Of a DNA stretch of 22,684 bases, positions 1-7,815 are shown piece by piece (within the stretch, counting starts at the first letter, position 1; each line of letters opens with the position of its first letter). Source of the stretch: a virus; IMG/VR virus record IMGVR_UViG_3300031857_001491, positions 1 through 22,684 of that record, one strand, 5' to 3'. The position numbers and the translations under genes are program-made. The notes under the pieces were generated by a model, which saw only the letters and a list, made by a program, of their open reading frames with translations, was not told the DNA's origin and did not search any database.

Positions 1-524
1 TCGGCAATCACGGCTGCACGGTAGGTAGCAACAGCGGCAGGCACATCCACATTACGCTCAACCTTGCGGATAATCATCCAGTCAGTCGATGCTAGGAGTG
101 AACCAGCGGCAGTCTTAACTGCGGCAATCTCGGTAGACTTTAAGCCCTTGGTTACTAGACGCTCGGTAGAATCAACCATAACTGGGTTTGCTGGGTCTGA
201 GTTGTCTAAGACTTTTACAAACATAGGGTTGCCGTCTTGGTCTACTTCTTCACGGTCATCCAGCAGTTTAGCCGTGCCAGCATAGGTCGCTTCTACGGTG
301 CTGTTGGTTTCATTCACACGATAGGTAGGACCAGAGACCCAGTAGTACTTATCGTCAGGGCGGGCGCCATGAATGATTTCCCATACGCCAGCTTGTAGCT
401 TCTCGGCAGGGGTTGAAGAACGCAGGAAAGAGCCAGAATAGGTCTTAGTTCCTACGGTGAACATTACGTCTAAGGGGACAATCTGTACTACTTGTCCGTT
501 TTGTACTACTGCAAAGTTACTCAT
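1..524 (-). CDS. Virion/fibre-associated protein, partial at C-terminus
   Basis: An open frame starts at an ATG at 524 and runs to the left edge of the window without a stop, giving at least 174 residues, so the C-terminus is missing. A Shine-Dalgarno sequence (AGGAGC) lies a few bases upstream of the ATG. The protein opens with MSNFAVVQNGQVVQIV, which resembles the opening of the small protein at 4753-5091 (MSHFAKVENGIVTQVI). Its distal visible part is alpha-helical, with LLASTDWMIIRK followed by VDVPAAVATYRAAV, a pattern I recall from small proteins downstream of phage fibre genes. It follows the adhesin gene at 549-3071 by 24 bases and is probably in the same transcript. Function is unknown; a fibre-associated or fibre-assembly protein is an inference. 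Confidence 0.75.
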   Translation of the reverse strand, partial: MSNFAVVQNGQVVQIVPLDVMFTVGTKTYSGSFLRSSTPAEKLQAGVWEIIHGARPDDKYYWVSGPTYRVNETNSTVEATYAGTAKLLDDREEVDQDGNPMFVKVLDNSDPANPVMVDSTERLVTKGLKSTEIAAVKTAAGSLLASTDWMIIRKVERNVDVPAAVATYRAAVIA

Positions 525-548
525 TTTATTTGCTCCTGTAAAAAATTG

Positions 549-3071
549 TTAACGGGCGAGGGAAAATTTAAAAGGAAATTCCGCAAAAGCCATGTATATG
601 TAAGTGAAACTTGATGAATTTGCAATATTGTTGGCGTTTCTTTGCTTAAAACCGTTAGATACAATATCTAATGAACCAGCAGCAGATGATGCTTCTGCAC
701 CGCTAGTATTAGGTTGTAATGCAGAATCAACCACATTATATGTATTGCGTTTAGTATCAAATATTACCCAACCATCTGTGCCTGTTGCTTTTTTGTAAAG
801 AATAAATGCTGGTCTAAACCCTGTGTAAATAAAAGTTCCATCAGCAGAATCATTACCAACATACGAGCCAATTTTGCTATAACCAGCAACCTCGGCAAAA
901 CAGTAGGCTACATAAGTAATTCCGCTTCCATTAACGTTATTTTGTGTTATGCCACCTTGTGCGGTAGTAAATGTTGAACTTGAAACGGGATATATTCCAC
1001 CATTATCATAGGTAGTAATTGTCTGTGATGAACCTGTGGTGTTTAAAAAAACCATATTACCAGCGGTTAAACCTGAATGGTAAACCGCCCAATCGTTAGC
1101 ACTAGTTCTAGATTTAACAATTACCATACCTGGGGTAACACCAAGTCCATGACCAACAGTAGAACCATTAGTGCCATTACCTGTATAGGTCACAATACTA
1201 AATCCAGAAGCAGTGCTAGCGCTTACTGTAGATGTAATAGTTCCTGCTGTGTTGGTTGAACCTGCTCCGTTGGCTTTCCAGTTCCAGCCAACAAAAGTTG
1301 CGGCATTTAGATTAATGTTGTTTGTATTTACTGTTGCACCCAGAGTAAATCCGTTGGAATCAAAAGAAATTAGGTTTTGAAAATTAAAGTAAGTTCCTTC
1401 TGCCACTGTGTCGTTGCTATAAAGTCCTTTTGTTGAACCAGCACCACGAACAGCATCATAAAGTCCATTAAATAACGCATCTGACCTACCTTTTAACCAT
1501 ACAAAATCGGGCTGAAATCCAACGCCTGTAATTGCATTTGTTGTGCCATTACCTGTATAAAGAACAGGATTAAAGTAATCATTAGCCTGTGTAGATGCAG
1601 TAGCACCAATAGTAGGAGTAGGTAAGTTAGTCGTGTTTAGGGTCTTAAATCCAGATGGCGGGGTGTACGAGAAGGGACGTTGACCGAAGTTAATGTCGCC
1701 AACTAAAACACCACCAACGTTTCTGTCAGTAATTTGAGCAAAATAAGTGCCACTTGGCAAGCTTGTGTATGCCACACCTTGACTTGTATTATTTTTATAA
1801 AACGTCAAAGTTCCGTTATCTAAATCTAAGGCTACACCCATTACATCGCCAGTTGTGTATGTAGCCCCATATGAAACTACTCCAGCAAGACTGTCTTTGT
1901 TGCCCGTGTCAGCTTGATATAAATAATAATCCCCAAGCACGGTAGTTCCAGGATACAAAGAAATACCAATTGACGCTATGCCACCGTTGGAACTTGCAAC
2001 CCATTCCCAATACCATTTACCAGATGAAACCCCAATTGTTCCTGCGGTAACATTTGTTGTAGATGTACTTGTTGATAGCGTTAAGTTTCCGTTAGTCAGC
2101 GTTCCGTTGTTTTGCAAAGGATTAAACGTACAGTAATTCCCCCGCCACAACGCTCCTACATCGCCCGCTGTGTTGTAAGGTATCCACTGGGTTGGGACAT
2201 CGTTCATTGAGTCGTAAGTCGTACCGCTGGTCAATGAGATATTGTTGGTAGTCCAGTTGTTGGAGTTACCTGAGAAGTCGTTACCTAGCGTGGAGGTCGA
2301 GGCGGTGTTGGAGAACGGCAAATAAAATCCATTCGTTCCGTATGTGCCTGTGTAAGCTATGGGTTGCCATACGCCTGTCTGGTCGTTAGTAGAGCCGAAG
2401 GATGATGGGGTTAGGGCTTGACCATCAATGTAGTTTAATTCGGTTATATAACCGTCAAAAAAATAAGTTGAACCTTGCTGTGCATTTATAAAATAGCCAG
2501 TATTACCAGACGCATTCCACAATAATGCTTGGTTTTGATTTGGATAGTTTGCTGTTCCAAATGCAGTTACTTGAACTCCATTGACATAGAATTTAATTCT
2601 ATTTGACGCAGTAGATTGAGTTGTATCTACCGCTAAAACGAAATGATACCAAGCTGATGGGTCACGGAATACTTGAGTGGTTGATAACTGACCAGTATAA
2701 GAAGAGCCATCGTAATAAACATAAATGTCTAGCGTATCGTTTGAATTAAAACGCATCTGACCGTTATAGGTTCCCGTAAAGAATGTATAACCAATCGTTT
2801 GGTATGCACCTAAAGTTCCACGTTTACACCAAATAGATTGCGTAAACTTTTGAGTATTCCCGCTTGAAGTAAATGTACGGTTCATATATGCAGAAGCACT
2901 AGACCTAAACCGCAAGGACTTACTAATCGGATCGGGGACGCCAGCGATGGGCCAAGTATTCTCCTTAACCGCCTGAGTGACGGACGCCATATCCCAAATA
3001 CCTTGTGCAGATGTCTGGCTTGGTGTCTGAGGAGTCTTGCGGATAATTCCGCCTGGATATCGTTTACTCAT
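549..3071 (-). CDS. LamG-like + SPRY-like + DUF7483-like adhesin (tail fibre/receptor-binding candidate)
   Basis: This 840-residue protein is the longest in the window and is built from carbohydrate-binding-type beta modules. Residues about 50-250 look like a LamG/concanavalin-A jelly roll, with RDPSAWYHFVLAVDTTQ and FYVNGVQVTAFGTANYP as hallmark strands and DGYITELNYIDGQALTPSSFG closing it. A linker (SGNSNNWTTNNIS) leads to a SPRY-like domain at about 345-470 (SGKWYWEW, then GDVMGVALDLDNGTLTFYKN). Residues about 495-840 match my memory of the DUF7483 type, with GLGVTPGMVIVKSR, YVAYCFAEVAGYSKIGSY and the terminal AFAEFPFKFSLAR. No signal peptide or membrane segment is present, as expected for a virion protein. 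Its ATG overlaps the upstream stop by one base (TAATG). It probably binds a cell-surface glycan; the receptor is unknown. Its N-terminal part is homologous to 5088-6689 and its remainder to 3071-4756. Confidence 0.85.
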   Translation of the reverse strand: MSKRYPGGIIRKTPQTPSQTSAQGIWDMASVTQAVKENTWPIAGVPDPISKSLRFRSSASAYMNRTFTSSGNTQKFTQSIWCKRGTLGAYQTIGYTFFTGTYNGQMRFNSNDTLDIYVYYDGSSYTGQLSTTQVFRDPSAWYHFVLAVDTTQSTASNRIKFYVNGVQVTAFGTANYPNQNQALLWNASGNTGYFINAQQGSTYFFDGYITELNYIDGQALTPSSFGSTNDQTGVWQPIAYTGTYGTNGFYLPFSNTASTSTLGNDFSGNSNNWTTNNISLTSGTTYDSMNDVPTQWIPYNTAGDVGALWRGNYCTFNPLQNNGTLTNGNLTLSTSTSTTNVTAGTIGVSSGKWYWEWVASSNGGIASIGISLYPGTTVLGDYYLYQADTGNKDSLAGVVSYGATYTTGDVMGVALDLDNGTLTFYKNNTSQGVAYTSLPSGTYFAQITDRNVGGVLVGDINFGQRPFSYTPPSGFKTLNTTNLPTPTIGATASTQANDYFNPVLYTGNGTTNAITGVGFQPDFVWLKGRSDALFNGLYDAVRGAGSTKGLYSNDTVAEGTYFNFQNLISFDSNGFTLGATVNTNNINLNAATFVGWNWKANGAGSTNTAGTITSTVSASTASGFSIVTYTGNGTNGSTVGHGLGVTPGMVIVKSRTSANDWAVYHSGLTAGNMVFLNTTGSSQTITTYDNGGIYPVSSSTFTTAQGGITQNNVNGSGITYVAYCFAEVAGYSKIGSYVGNDSADGTFIYTGFRPAFILYKKATGTDGWVIFDTKRNTYNVVDSALQPNTSGAEASSAAGSLDIVSNGFKQRNANNIANSSSFTYIYMAFAEFPFKFSLAR
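2239..2258. repeat. 20-base direct repeat, copy 1 (LamG-SPRY linker)
   Basis: Identical to 4689-4708 in the same orientation. It encodes NWTTNNI in the linker ahead of the SPRY-like domain, exactly where the shorter paralogue at 3071-4756 begins. Confidence 0.8.
2890..2909. repeat. 20-base direct repeat, copy 1 (LamG region of 549-3071)
   Basis: This 20-base stretch is identical to 6511-6530 and in the same orientation; with one mismatch the match extends to 26 bases. It encodes the RSSASAY part at the start of the LamG-like domain. It marks recent common descent or recombination between the two adhesin genes. Confidence 0.8.
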
Positions 3072-4756
3072 TATCTTGCCCTAGAGATCTTGAAGGGATT
3101 TTCTGCAAATGCCATGTATATATAAGTTTCTCCACTTCCAAAAGCACCATTTCTCATTTTAAATCCGTTTGAAAGAATATCCGTTAAATCGGCAGTTCCT
3201 TCTGCGTCAGAAGCATTTGCTAATAAATACGGCCCAACCACATTTCCAGTTGCACGGGCTGTATCAACCATACCCCATGCGTTTACACCATCTGAGCGTT
3301 TCCACATAATAAATCTAGGTCGAAAACCTGTGTAAATAAAAGCATTATCAGAAGAACCGTTACCAGTAAAAGAACCAAAAGCAGAGTAACCAGCGACTTG
3401 TGCAAAGCAGTAGGCTACATAAGTTCCGCCAGAACCATTGATTTGTGGATCCAAACCATATGTTGATGAAGCGTTTGTTAAATTTAAATAAACTGCACCA
3501 GTAAAGCCAGTCAACCCTATTGTTGTGCTTGTTTGCACTGCTTGAGAAATAGACCTATGCCAAGTAAGCCAGTTTGAAGAAGCCGTACTTGCGTTTCTTC
3601 CTTTAAAAATTACCATTGAAGGAGTAACTCCCAAGCCATGACCAACAGTTTCACCGCTTGTTCCATTACCACTATAAGTAACAATACTAAATCCAGCGGT
3701 TGTGTTTGCGGAGACGGTTGAGGTTATTGTGCCTTGGGTGTTGGATACTCCTACGCCATTTGCTTTCCAGTTCCATGCAACATAGGTTCCGCCTGTAATG
3801 TTATCTGCCGCATCACCGCCCGTTCCTAATGTAAAACTTGTATTGCCAAAAACTTGAACATAATAGCTACCATTAGCAACTTCAGCGTTAGTTAAATTAC
3901 TGTATAAAGTTGCGCCAGCACCACGAAGCACATCAAACAAAATATTATTGGTTGAGCTATTTCTGCGTTTAATCCAAACAAAATCAGAGCCACCGCCTGT
4001 TGTAATTACTCGATTGCTGGTACTGTTTCCGTCATAAATTGTTGCCCCCATATATTCAATACCAGCCAATATCGTAGGCGTTGGGAGGTTATATGTGTTT
4101 AGTGGCAAAAAGCCTGTTGGGGGTGTGTAGGAGAATGGTTGTTGACCGAAGTTAATATTATTTGTTACAGTGCCAGCAGAAGCATTAATGCTAACTGATG
4201 GAAAATATGTGCCTGCTAAAATAGAAGAAAAAGCAGTTCCTTGACTTGTATTGTTTTTATAAAAAGTTAAAGTTCTATTGTCTGCGTCAAAAGCTACGCC
4301 AATAATATCTCCGTTGCCGTATGTTGCACCATAAGCTGCACCTGAACCATTATTGTATTTTTGACCATCATTTGCATTGTAAGCATAGCCAGTAGCATTA
4401 TTACCAATATAAGTTGTTAAAGATGCGCTTTGTGTTTCAATGCCTACCATTGCACTATTGTTAGAGCTTGTTTGATATTCCCAATAGAATTTTCCTGAAG
4501 TTATTCCAACAGTTGCTCTTGTTGTGTTCCATGATGCTGTTGAGCTAGATGCTTGTAAATTTCCATTAGACATTGCCAATACAGATGTGTCCAAAGGATT
4601 CAATACACAATAATTAGCCGTATTTGAGTTCGTGTTGGTCGGCACATCAGTCATCACGTCATAGGTTGAACCTGGTGATGCGTAATTAATATTGTTGGTA
4701 GTCCAGTTATTGCCGTTGCCAGAGCCGTCTAAACCTGGGTTAATGATGGTAGTCAT
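3071..4756 (-). CDS. SPRY-like + DUF7483-like virion protein (paralogue lacking the LamG part)
   Basis: This 561-residue protein begins directly at the linker that joins LamG and SPRY in the neighbouring 840-residue protein (SGNGNNWTTNNI at residues 12-23). It then carries a SPRY-like domain at about 85-210 (SGKFYWEYQ, GDIIGVAFDADNRTLTFYKN, NINFGQQPFSYTPPTGF). Residues about 235-561 form the DUF7483-like region (GLGVTPSMVIFKGR, YVAYCFAQVAGYSAFGSF, YIYMAFAENPFKISRAR). It aligns with roughly residues 260-840 of the downstream protein but has no LamG domain. The ATG overlaps the stop of 4753-5091 in an ATGA, and the stop overlaps the next start in TAATG, so translation of the fibre genes is probably coupled. 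A role as a tail-fibre or receptor-binding component is inferred from domain type and neighbours. Confidence 0.85.
   Translation of the reverse strand: MTTIINPGLDGSGNGNNWTTNNINYASPGSTYDVMTDVPTNTNSNTANYCVLNPLDTSVLAMSNGNLQASSSTASWNTTRATVGITSGKFYWEYQTSSNNSAMVGIETQSASLTTYIGNNATGYAYNANDGQKYNNGSGAAYGATYGNGDIIGVAFDADNRTLTFYKNNTSQGTAFSSILAGTYFPSVSINASAGTVTNNINFGQQPFSYTPPTGFLPLNTYNLPTPTILAGIEYMGATIYDGNSTSNRVITTGGGSDFVWIKRRNSSTNNILFDVLRGAGATLYSNLTNAEVANGSYYVQVFGNTSFTLGTGGDAADNITGGTYVAWNWKANGVGVSNTQGTITSTVSANTTAGFSIVTYSGNGTSGETVGHGLGVTPSMVIFKGRNASTASSNWLTWHRSISQAVQTSTTIGLTGFTGAVYLNLTNASSTYGLDPQINGSGGTYVAYCFAQVAGYSAFGSFTGNGSSDNAFIYTGFRPRFIMWKRSDGVNAWGMVDTARATGNVVGPYLLANASDAEGTADLTDILSNGFKMRNGAFGSGETYIYMAFAENPFKISRAR
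4689..4708. repeat. 20-base direct repeat, copy 2 (start of 3071-4756)
   Basis: Identical to 2239-2258. It lies about 15 codons after the ATG of the SPRY/DUF7483-like paralogue, close to the point where homology with the fused adhesin begins. Confidence 0.8.
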
Positions 4757-5091
4757 TCAACTATCTCCCAAGCAACTGTTTCTTCGTTCCATTTATATGT
4801 TTTGCCATCTGTAGGGTATGCTACAGGAGCGCTCCATAAACAAGTATCTTCGCTTAAAGTCCAAGATGCAAATGGTTTTGGTGGGATAAAAGCATCTTTT
4901 TGGCTGTCATAAGTAAAGCCAACACCAGCGTAGTTTTTGCGTAATGGTCTGCCTTCAGGATGTTGACCGCCATGTGTGTTATAGCTAGTCTGAACCCACC
5001 CTGTTCCAAATAGACCAGAATCAATAACGTCCTGCTCGGCAACAATAACCTGAGTGACGATTCCGTTTTCTACTTTTGCAAAATGACTCAT
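4753..5091 (-). CDS. Small conserved phage virion-associated protein
   Basis: This 112-residue protein starts MSHFAKVENGIVTQVIVAEQ and contains SYNTHGGQHPEG, LRKNYAGVGFTYD, a PPKPFASWTL segment and a Trp-rich end (YPTDGKTYKWNEETVAWEIV). I recognise this pattern from a widespread family in cyanophages and other marine or freshwater phages, often found near fibre genes; its biochemical role is not established. It sits between the LamG/polyglycine gene and the SPRY gene, with ATGA overlaps on both sides (5088-5091 and 4753-4756). That placement suggests co-translation with the adhesins and perhaps a structural or assembly role. The first 16 or so residues resemble those of the protein at 1-524. 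Confidence 0.85.
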   Translation of the reverse strand: MSHFAKVENGIVTQVIVAEQDVIDSGLFGTGWVQTSYNTHGGQHPEGRPLRKNYAGVGFTYDSQKDAFIPPKPFASWTLSEDTCLWSAPVAYPTDGKTYKWNEETVAWEIVE

Positions 5092-6689
5092 GCTGTATAA
5101 GTCCCTGATGATGTGTAAGTAAGAATGGTGTTGCTACCAGATGTAGTTACTGTTGGGCTACCTGTGGTTGTTCCTGTGTAATTAGCAGTTGGGATAGATA
5201 GGATAACAACACCAGAGCCACCGTTGCCAGAAGTAACATTTGTAGCACCCTGACCTGAGCCGCCACCGCCACCTCCACCACCGCCAAGGTTTGTTGTTCC
5301 GTTAGCAGCATTATTACTACCAGTACCAGGTGAATCACCTCCGCCTGCTCCACCGCCTCCTGAGCCTCCAGCACCTCCTGGATATCCTACATTTGCACCG
5401 CCACCGCCACCGCCAGCATATGTTACAGAAGAACCAGATATAGAAGATGCTGTACCTGCACCACCAGCACCAGCAATTGATGTACTTCCTGTTCCTCCAA
5501 CTGCTGATGCTCCACCTCCACCGCCTCCACCCCATGCAGATGTAGTTGAAGCTGCTGCTCCAGCACCGCCATTATTACCTTGGCTTGGGGATGTTGATGG
5601 GGTATTGCCAGTACCGCCTGTTCCATTATTTGTTATACCACTACCGCCACCGCCTGAACCACCACTTCTACCATTAGATACATTAGCAGCACCTCCGCCA
5701 CCGCCACCAGCAGAAGTAATTGTGCTGAATATAGAACTAGAACCATCTCCACCAGCTTGATAAGAACCGCTACCACCAGTACCGCCAGCACCTACAGTAA
5801 TTGTGTAAGAAACAGTTTGACCTAAAGATATTGTGCCTGTTCTATAACCACCAGCACCGCCACCACCAGCATAAGCAAGACCACCTGCACCACCACCACC
5901 AACAACTAAATAATCAACGTTATATGTTGAAGCTGGTATATTCATCGGCAAATAGAACCCATTCGTACCATACGCACCTGTGTATGGGATAGGTTGCCAG
6001 ATACCATAAGCATCGGTTGTACCAAAGGAGGATGGGGTTAGCTGAACTCCGTCAACAAAATACATTTCTGCTAAATAGCCATTGTAATAAAGGTCATTAT
6101 ATGTTCCAGCTCGACCAATTCCTGTTGCAGATGTTGTATTTAATGCAGTATCAAAATTTTGACTTGGATATATAGCGGTTGAAAAAGAAGTTACTTGAAT
6201 ACCGTTAACATAAAGTTTTACACGATTAGTGTCTGTGGCTTGAGTTGTATCAACTGCCATAACAAGATGATACCAAGCGGAAGGGTCTCTATAAACAGAT
6301 GTTGTTATTAAATTAATTTGAAGTCCAGCAACATAATTTGCAATCCTTAATTTATTATCGTTATAAAACTCAAATTCAAAAGAATTATCAAGTGATGTAT
6401 CCCCAGTTCCAAATATTATCCTTCTTGTATCTAATCCACCAATTTTTGCCCAGGCTGAAAAAGTAAAAGTTCTACGATTTCCAGCACTTGCTGGAGTGCG
6501 ACTTAAATAAGCAGAAGCACTAGACCTAAATCGCAATGAGTTAGTTAACGGATTATTAACTGCTTGGGGCCAAACTCCCTGTCCTTGATACTGTAGCTGT
6601 TGACTGGACGTGTAAATACCGCCAGCCGATTGTGGCGTGACAGTAGGGGCAGTTGGCGAGAGTATTGCGCCTTTGTAGCGATCAGACAT
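5088..6689 (-). CDS. LamG-like adhesin with a polyglycine-rich C-terminal domain
   Basis: This 533-residue protein has two parts. Residues about 50-250 are a LamG/concanavalin-A-like jelly roll (SLRFRSSASAYLSR, RDPSAWYHLVMAVDTTQ, KLYVNGIQVTSFSTAIYPSQ, DGVQLTPSSFG) clearly homologous to the start of the 840-residue protein at 549-3071. From about residue 259 (VDYLVVGGGGAGG) to about 500 it becomes extremely rich in glycine, with many runs of four to nine glycines separated by short Ser/Thr/Asn/Ala segments. It ends in a short beta-type tail (NTILTYTSSGTYTA). Glycine-rich regions of this kind occur in phage tail-tip adhesins, and the gp38 adhesin of phage S16 packs them as polyglycine-II helices; that fold here is an inference. 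The start is ATG with a weak AGAGG upstream. Confidence 0.85.
   Translation of the reverse strand: MSDRYKGAILSPTAPTVTPQSAGGIYTSSQQLQYQGQGVWPQAVNNPLTNSLRFRSSASAYLSRTPASAGNRRTFTFSAWAKIGGLDTRRIIFGTGDTSLDNSFEFEFYNDNKLRIANYVAGLQINLITTSVYRDPSAWYHLVMAVDTTQATDTNRVKLYVNGIQVTSFSTAIYPSQNFDTALNTTSATGIGRAGTYNDLYYNGYLAEMYFVDGVQLTPSSFGTTDAYGIWQPIPYTGAYGTNGFYLPMNIPASTYNVDYLVVGGGGAGGLAYAGGGGAGGYRTGTISLGQTVSYTITVGAGGTGGSGSYQAGGDGSSSIFSTITSAGGGGGGAANVSNGRSGGSGGGGSGITNNGTGGTGNTPSTSPSQGNNGGAGAAASTTSAWGGGGGGGASAVGGTGSTSIAGAGGAGTASSISGSSVTYAGGGGGGANVGYPGGAGGSGGGGAGGGDSPGTGSNNAANGTTNLGGGGGGGGGSGQGATNVTSGNGGSGVVILSIPTANYTGTTTGSPTVTTSGSNTILTYTSSGTYTA
5190..5915 (-). repeat. Glycine-rich low-complexity coding region
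   Basis: This stretch encodes residues about 259-500 of the LamG-like adhesin. On the plus strand it reads as repeated CCACCG/CCACCT/CCAGCA codon complements, giving the glycine runs. Because of this composition, long spurious open frames appear in the other minus-strand frames. Such repetitive DNA is prone to slippage and recombination, which could change the spacing of the glycine runs. Confidence 0.8.
6511..6530. repeat. 20-base direct repeat, copy 2 (LamG region of 5088-6689)
   Basis: Identical to 2890-2909, same orientation, at the equivalent place in the LamG-like domain of the glycine-rich adhesin. Confidence 0.8.
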
Positions 6690-6698
6690 CTAAGCCTC

Positions 6699-7076
6699 TT
6701 AGCTGCTAATGTTTTCGTAGGAAAGAACGGCTTCTAAATAGTTAGCTGTTCCCGCTGTAATCACTACGGATTGGTTCTCCATTAAATAAAACGAGGTTGA
6801 CTTGTCGGTAACAATCAGGGACGCACCCGCTGGTACGGAGATCTGATACGCTAGATCATAAGGTGTACCACCACCAGCAGCGGCTGAGTTAACCGATACC
6901 GTGACGTTAGCAGCGGTTGTGCCGTTGACATTAGATACCACGATGTTGTTTACCTTATAGACCAAATTGCTAGAAGCAGCGTTTGATAACAAAACGGTTG
7001 CTGAAGTATTGGATAAGGCAACATACGTGGTGTTACCGTAAATTGCTGTTACATTGACTATATTAGGATTTGCCAT
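6699..7076 (-). CDS. Small beta-rich virion protein
   Basis: A 125-residue protein rich in Ala, Val, Thr, Ser and Asn with alternating hydrophobic strands (TTYVALSNTSATVLLSN, YQISVPAGASLIV, NQSVVITAGTANYLEAVLSY). No charged catalytic motifs, membrane segments or signal peptide are visible. The composition is typical of small phage tail or head-surface proteins. It lies between two tail-fibre-type genes, with a GGAGC ribosome-binding site just before its ATG. The exact role is unknown; a minor tail or fibre-base protein is the simplest reading. Confidence 0.8.
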   Translation of the reverse strand: MANPNIVNVTAIYGNTTYVALSNTSATVLLSNAASSNLVYKVNNIVVSNVNGTTAANVTVSVNSAAAGGGTPYDLAYQISVPAGASLIVTDKSTSFYLMENQSVVITAGTANYLEAVLSYENISS

Positions 7077-7088
7077 TTGATTGCTCCA

Positions 7089-7805
7089 TTAGTATCCGAA
7101 AATCATCGCCATAGCGATTGCTTTGCCTGTTGAAATGCCACTTGATGGGGTGGTGAAAGAGAGTGTTCCAGAACCATTAGTCTGAAGAACTTGACCGCTG
7201 GTTCCATCTGCTGCGGGTAACGTAAAAGTGACGTTAGAGGCAATAGTATCTGCTGCTTTTAGCGATACGTAATTTGTACCATTATCTGTGTCTTCGTAGA
7301 GCTTAAGGTTAGCTCCAGCGGCTGATGTTCCAGCTACGTCTAACTGAGTAATACCAGCAATCGTACCGCCAGTAATAGTTGCGGATGGGGTTGCCAATGA
7401 TGTTAGATAAGTGACTGCATCTACTACGTTAGAGCCTGTATTAAACACAAACATTGTCTTACCAGCAGGAACGGCTGTACCTGTACCTGTGGAGTTCTTA
7501 ACGGTGATAGCGTCTGCACATCCGTTGTTTACTAGGTAGAGTTTCTCGATGGCTGGAACAATTAAGTTCTGCGCACCGCCAGAAGTACCTGTTAGGTTAA
7601 GTCGTAGATTACGGGCTGTTTGAGTGGCGTTGGTGTCTGTTAGGGTTAGAGTAACGGTTCCACTGGCAAAGGTTACATCGGCAGAACCAGTAATGGCTTC
7701 TTCTAACGCAGTCCCTAAGTTGGTGTTAGTTGTTGTACCCCAAGTACCAGACTGATCGCCTGTGCCGATAAGCTCGATTTTTAGTGGTGAATAAGTCGAT
7801 GCCAT
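7089..7805 (-). CDS. Tail-fibre-like structural protein
   Basis: A 238-residue protein starting MASTYSPLKIELIGTGDQSGTWG, a start common in phage tail proteins where the GDQSGTWG segment recurs. Residues about 150-222 carry a distal-fibre module with KLYEDTDNGTNYVSLKAAD, VTFTLPAADGTSGQVLQTNG and TLSF, which I know from fibre proteins of cyanophages and other environmental phages. It ends in KAIAMAMIFGY. There are no membrane or enzymatic motifs. An AAAGGA sequence precedes the ATG. It probably forms part of the tail fibre or its attachment, with assignment based on remembered family patterns rather than a search. Confidence 0.82.
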   Translation of the reverse strand: MASTYSPLKIELIGTGDQSGTWGTTTNTNLGTALEEAITGSADVTFASGTVTLTLTDTNATQTARNLRLNLTGTSGGAQNLIVPAIEKLYLVNNGCADAITVKNSTGTGTAVPAGKTMFVFNTGSNVVDAVTYLTSLATPSATITGGTIAGITQLDVAGTSAAGANLKLYEDTDNGTNYVSLKAADTIASNVTFTLPAADGTSGQVLQTNGSGTLSFTTPSSGISTGKAIAMAMIFGY

Positions 7806-7815
7806 AATTTATCCT

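Noticed and set aside
5147-5626. Several overlapping minus-strand frames in the glycine-rich region
   Set aside because: Repetitive GGN codons leave other frames open; the LamG-like frame has the domains, start and coupling.
549-6689. Diversity-generating retroelement variable region in the adhesins
   Set aside because: No reverse transcriptase or template repeat is visible in this window, and the paralogue matches look like duplication rather than adenine-targeted change.
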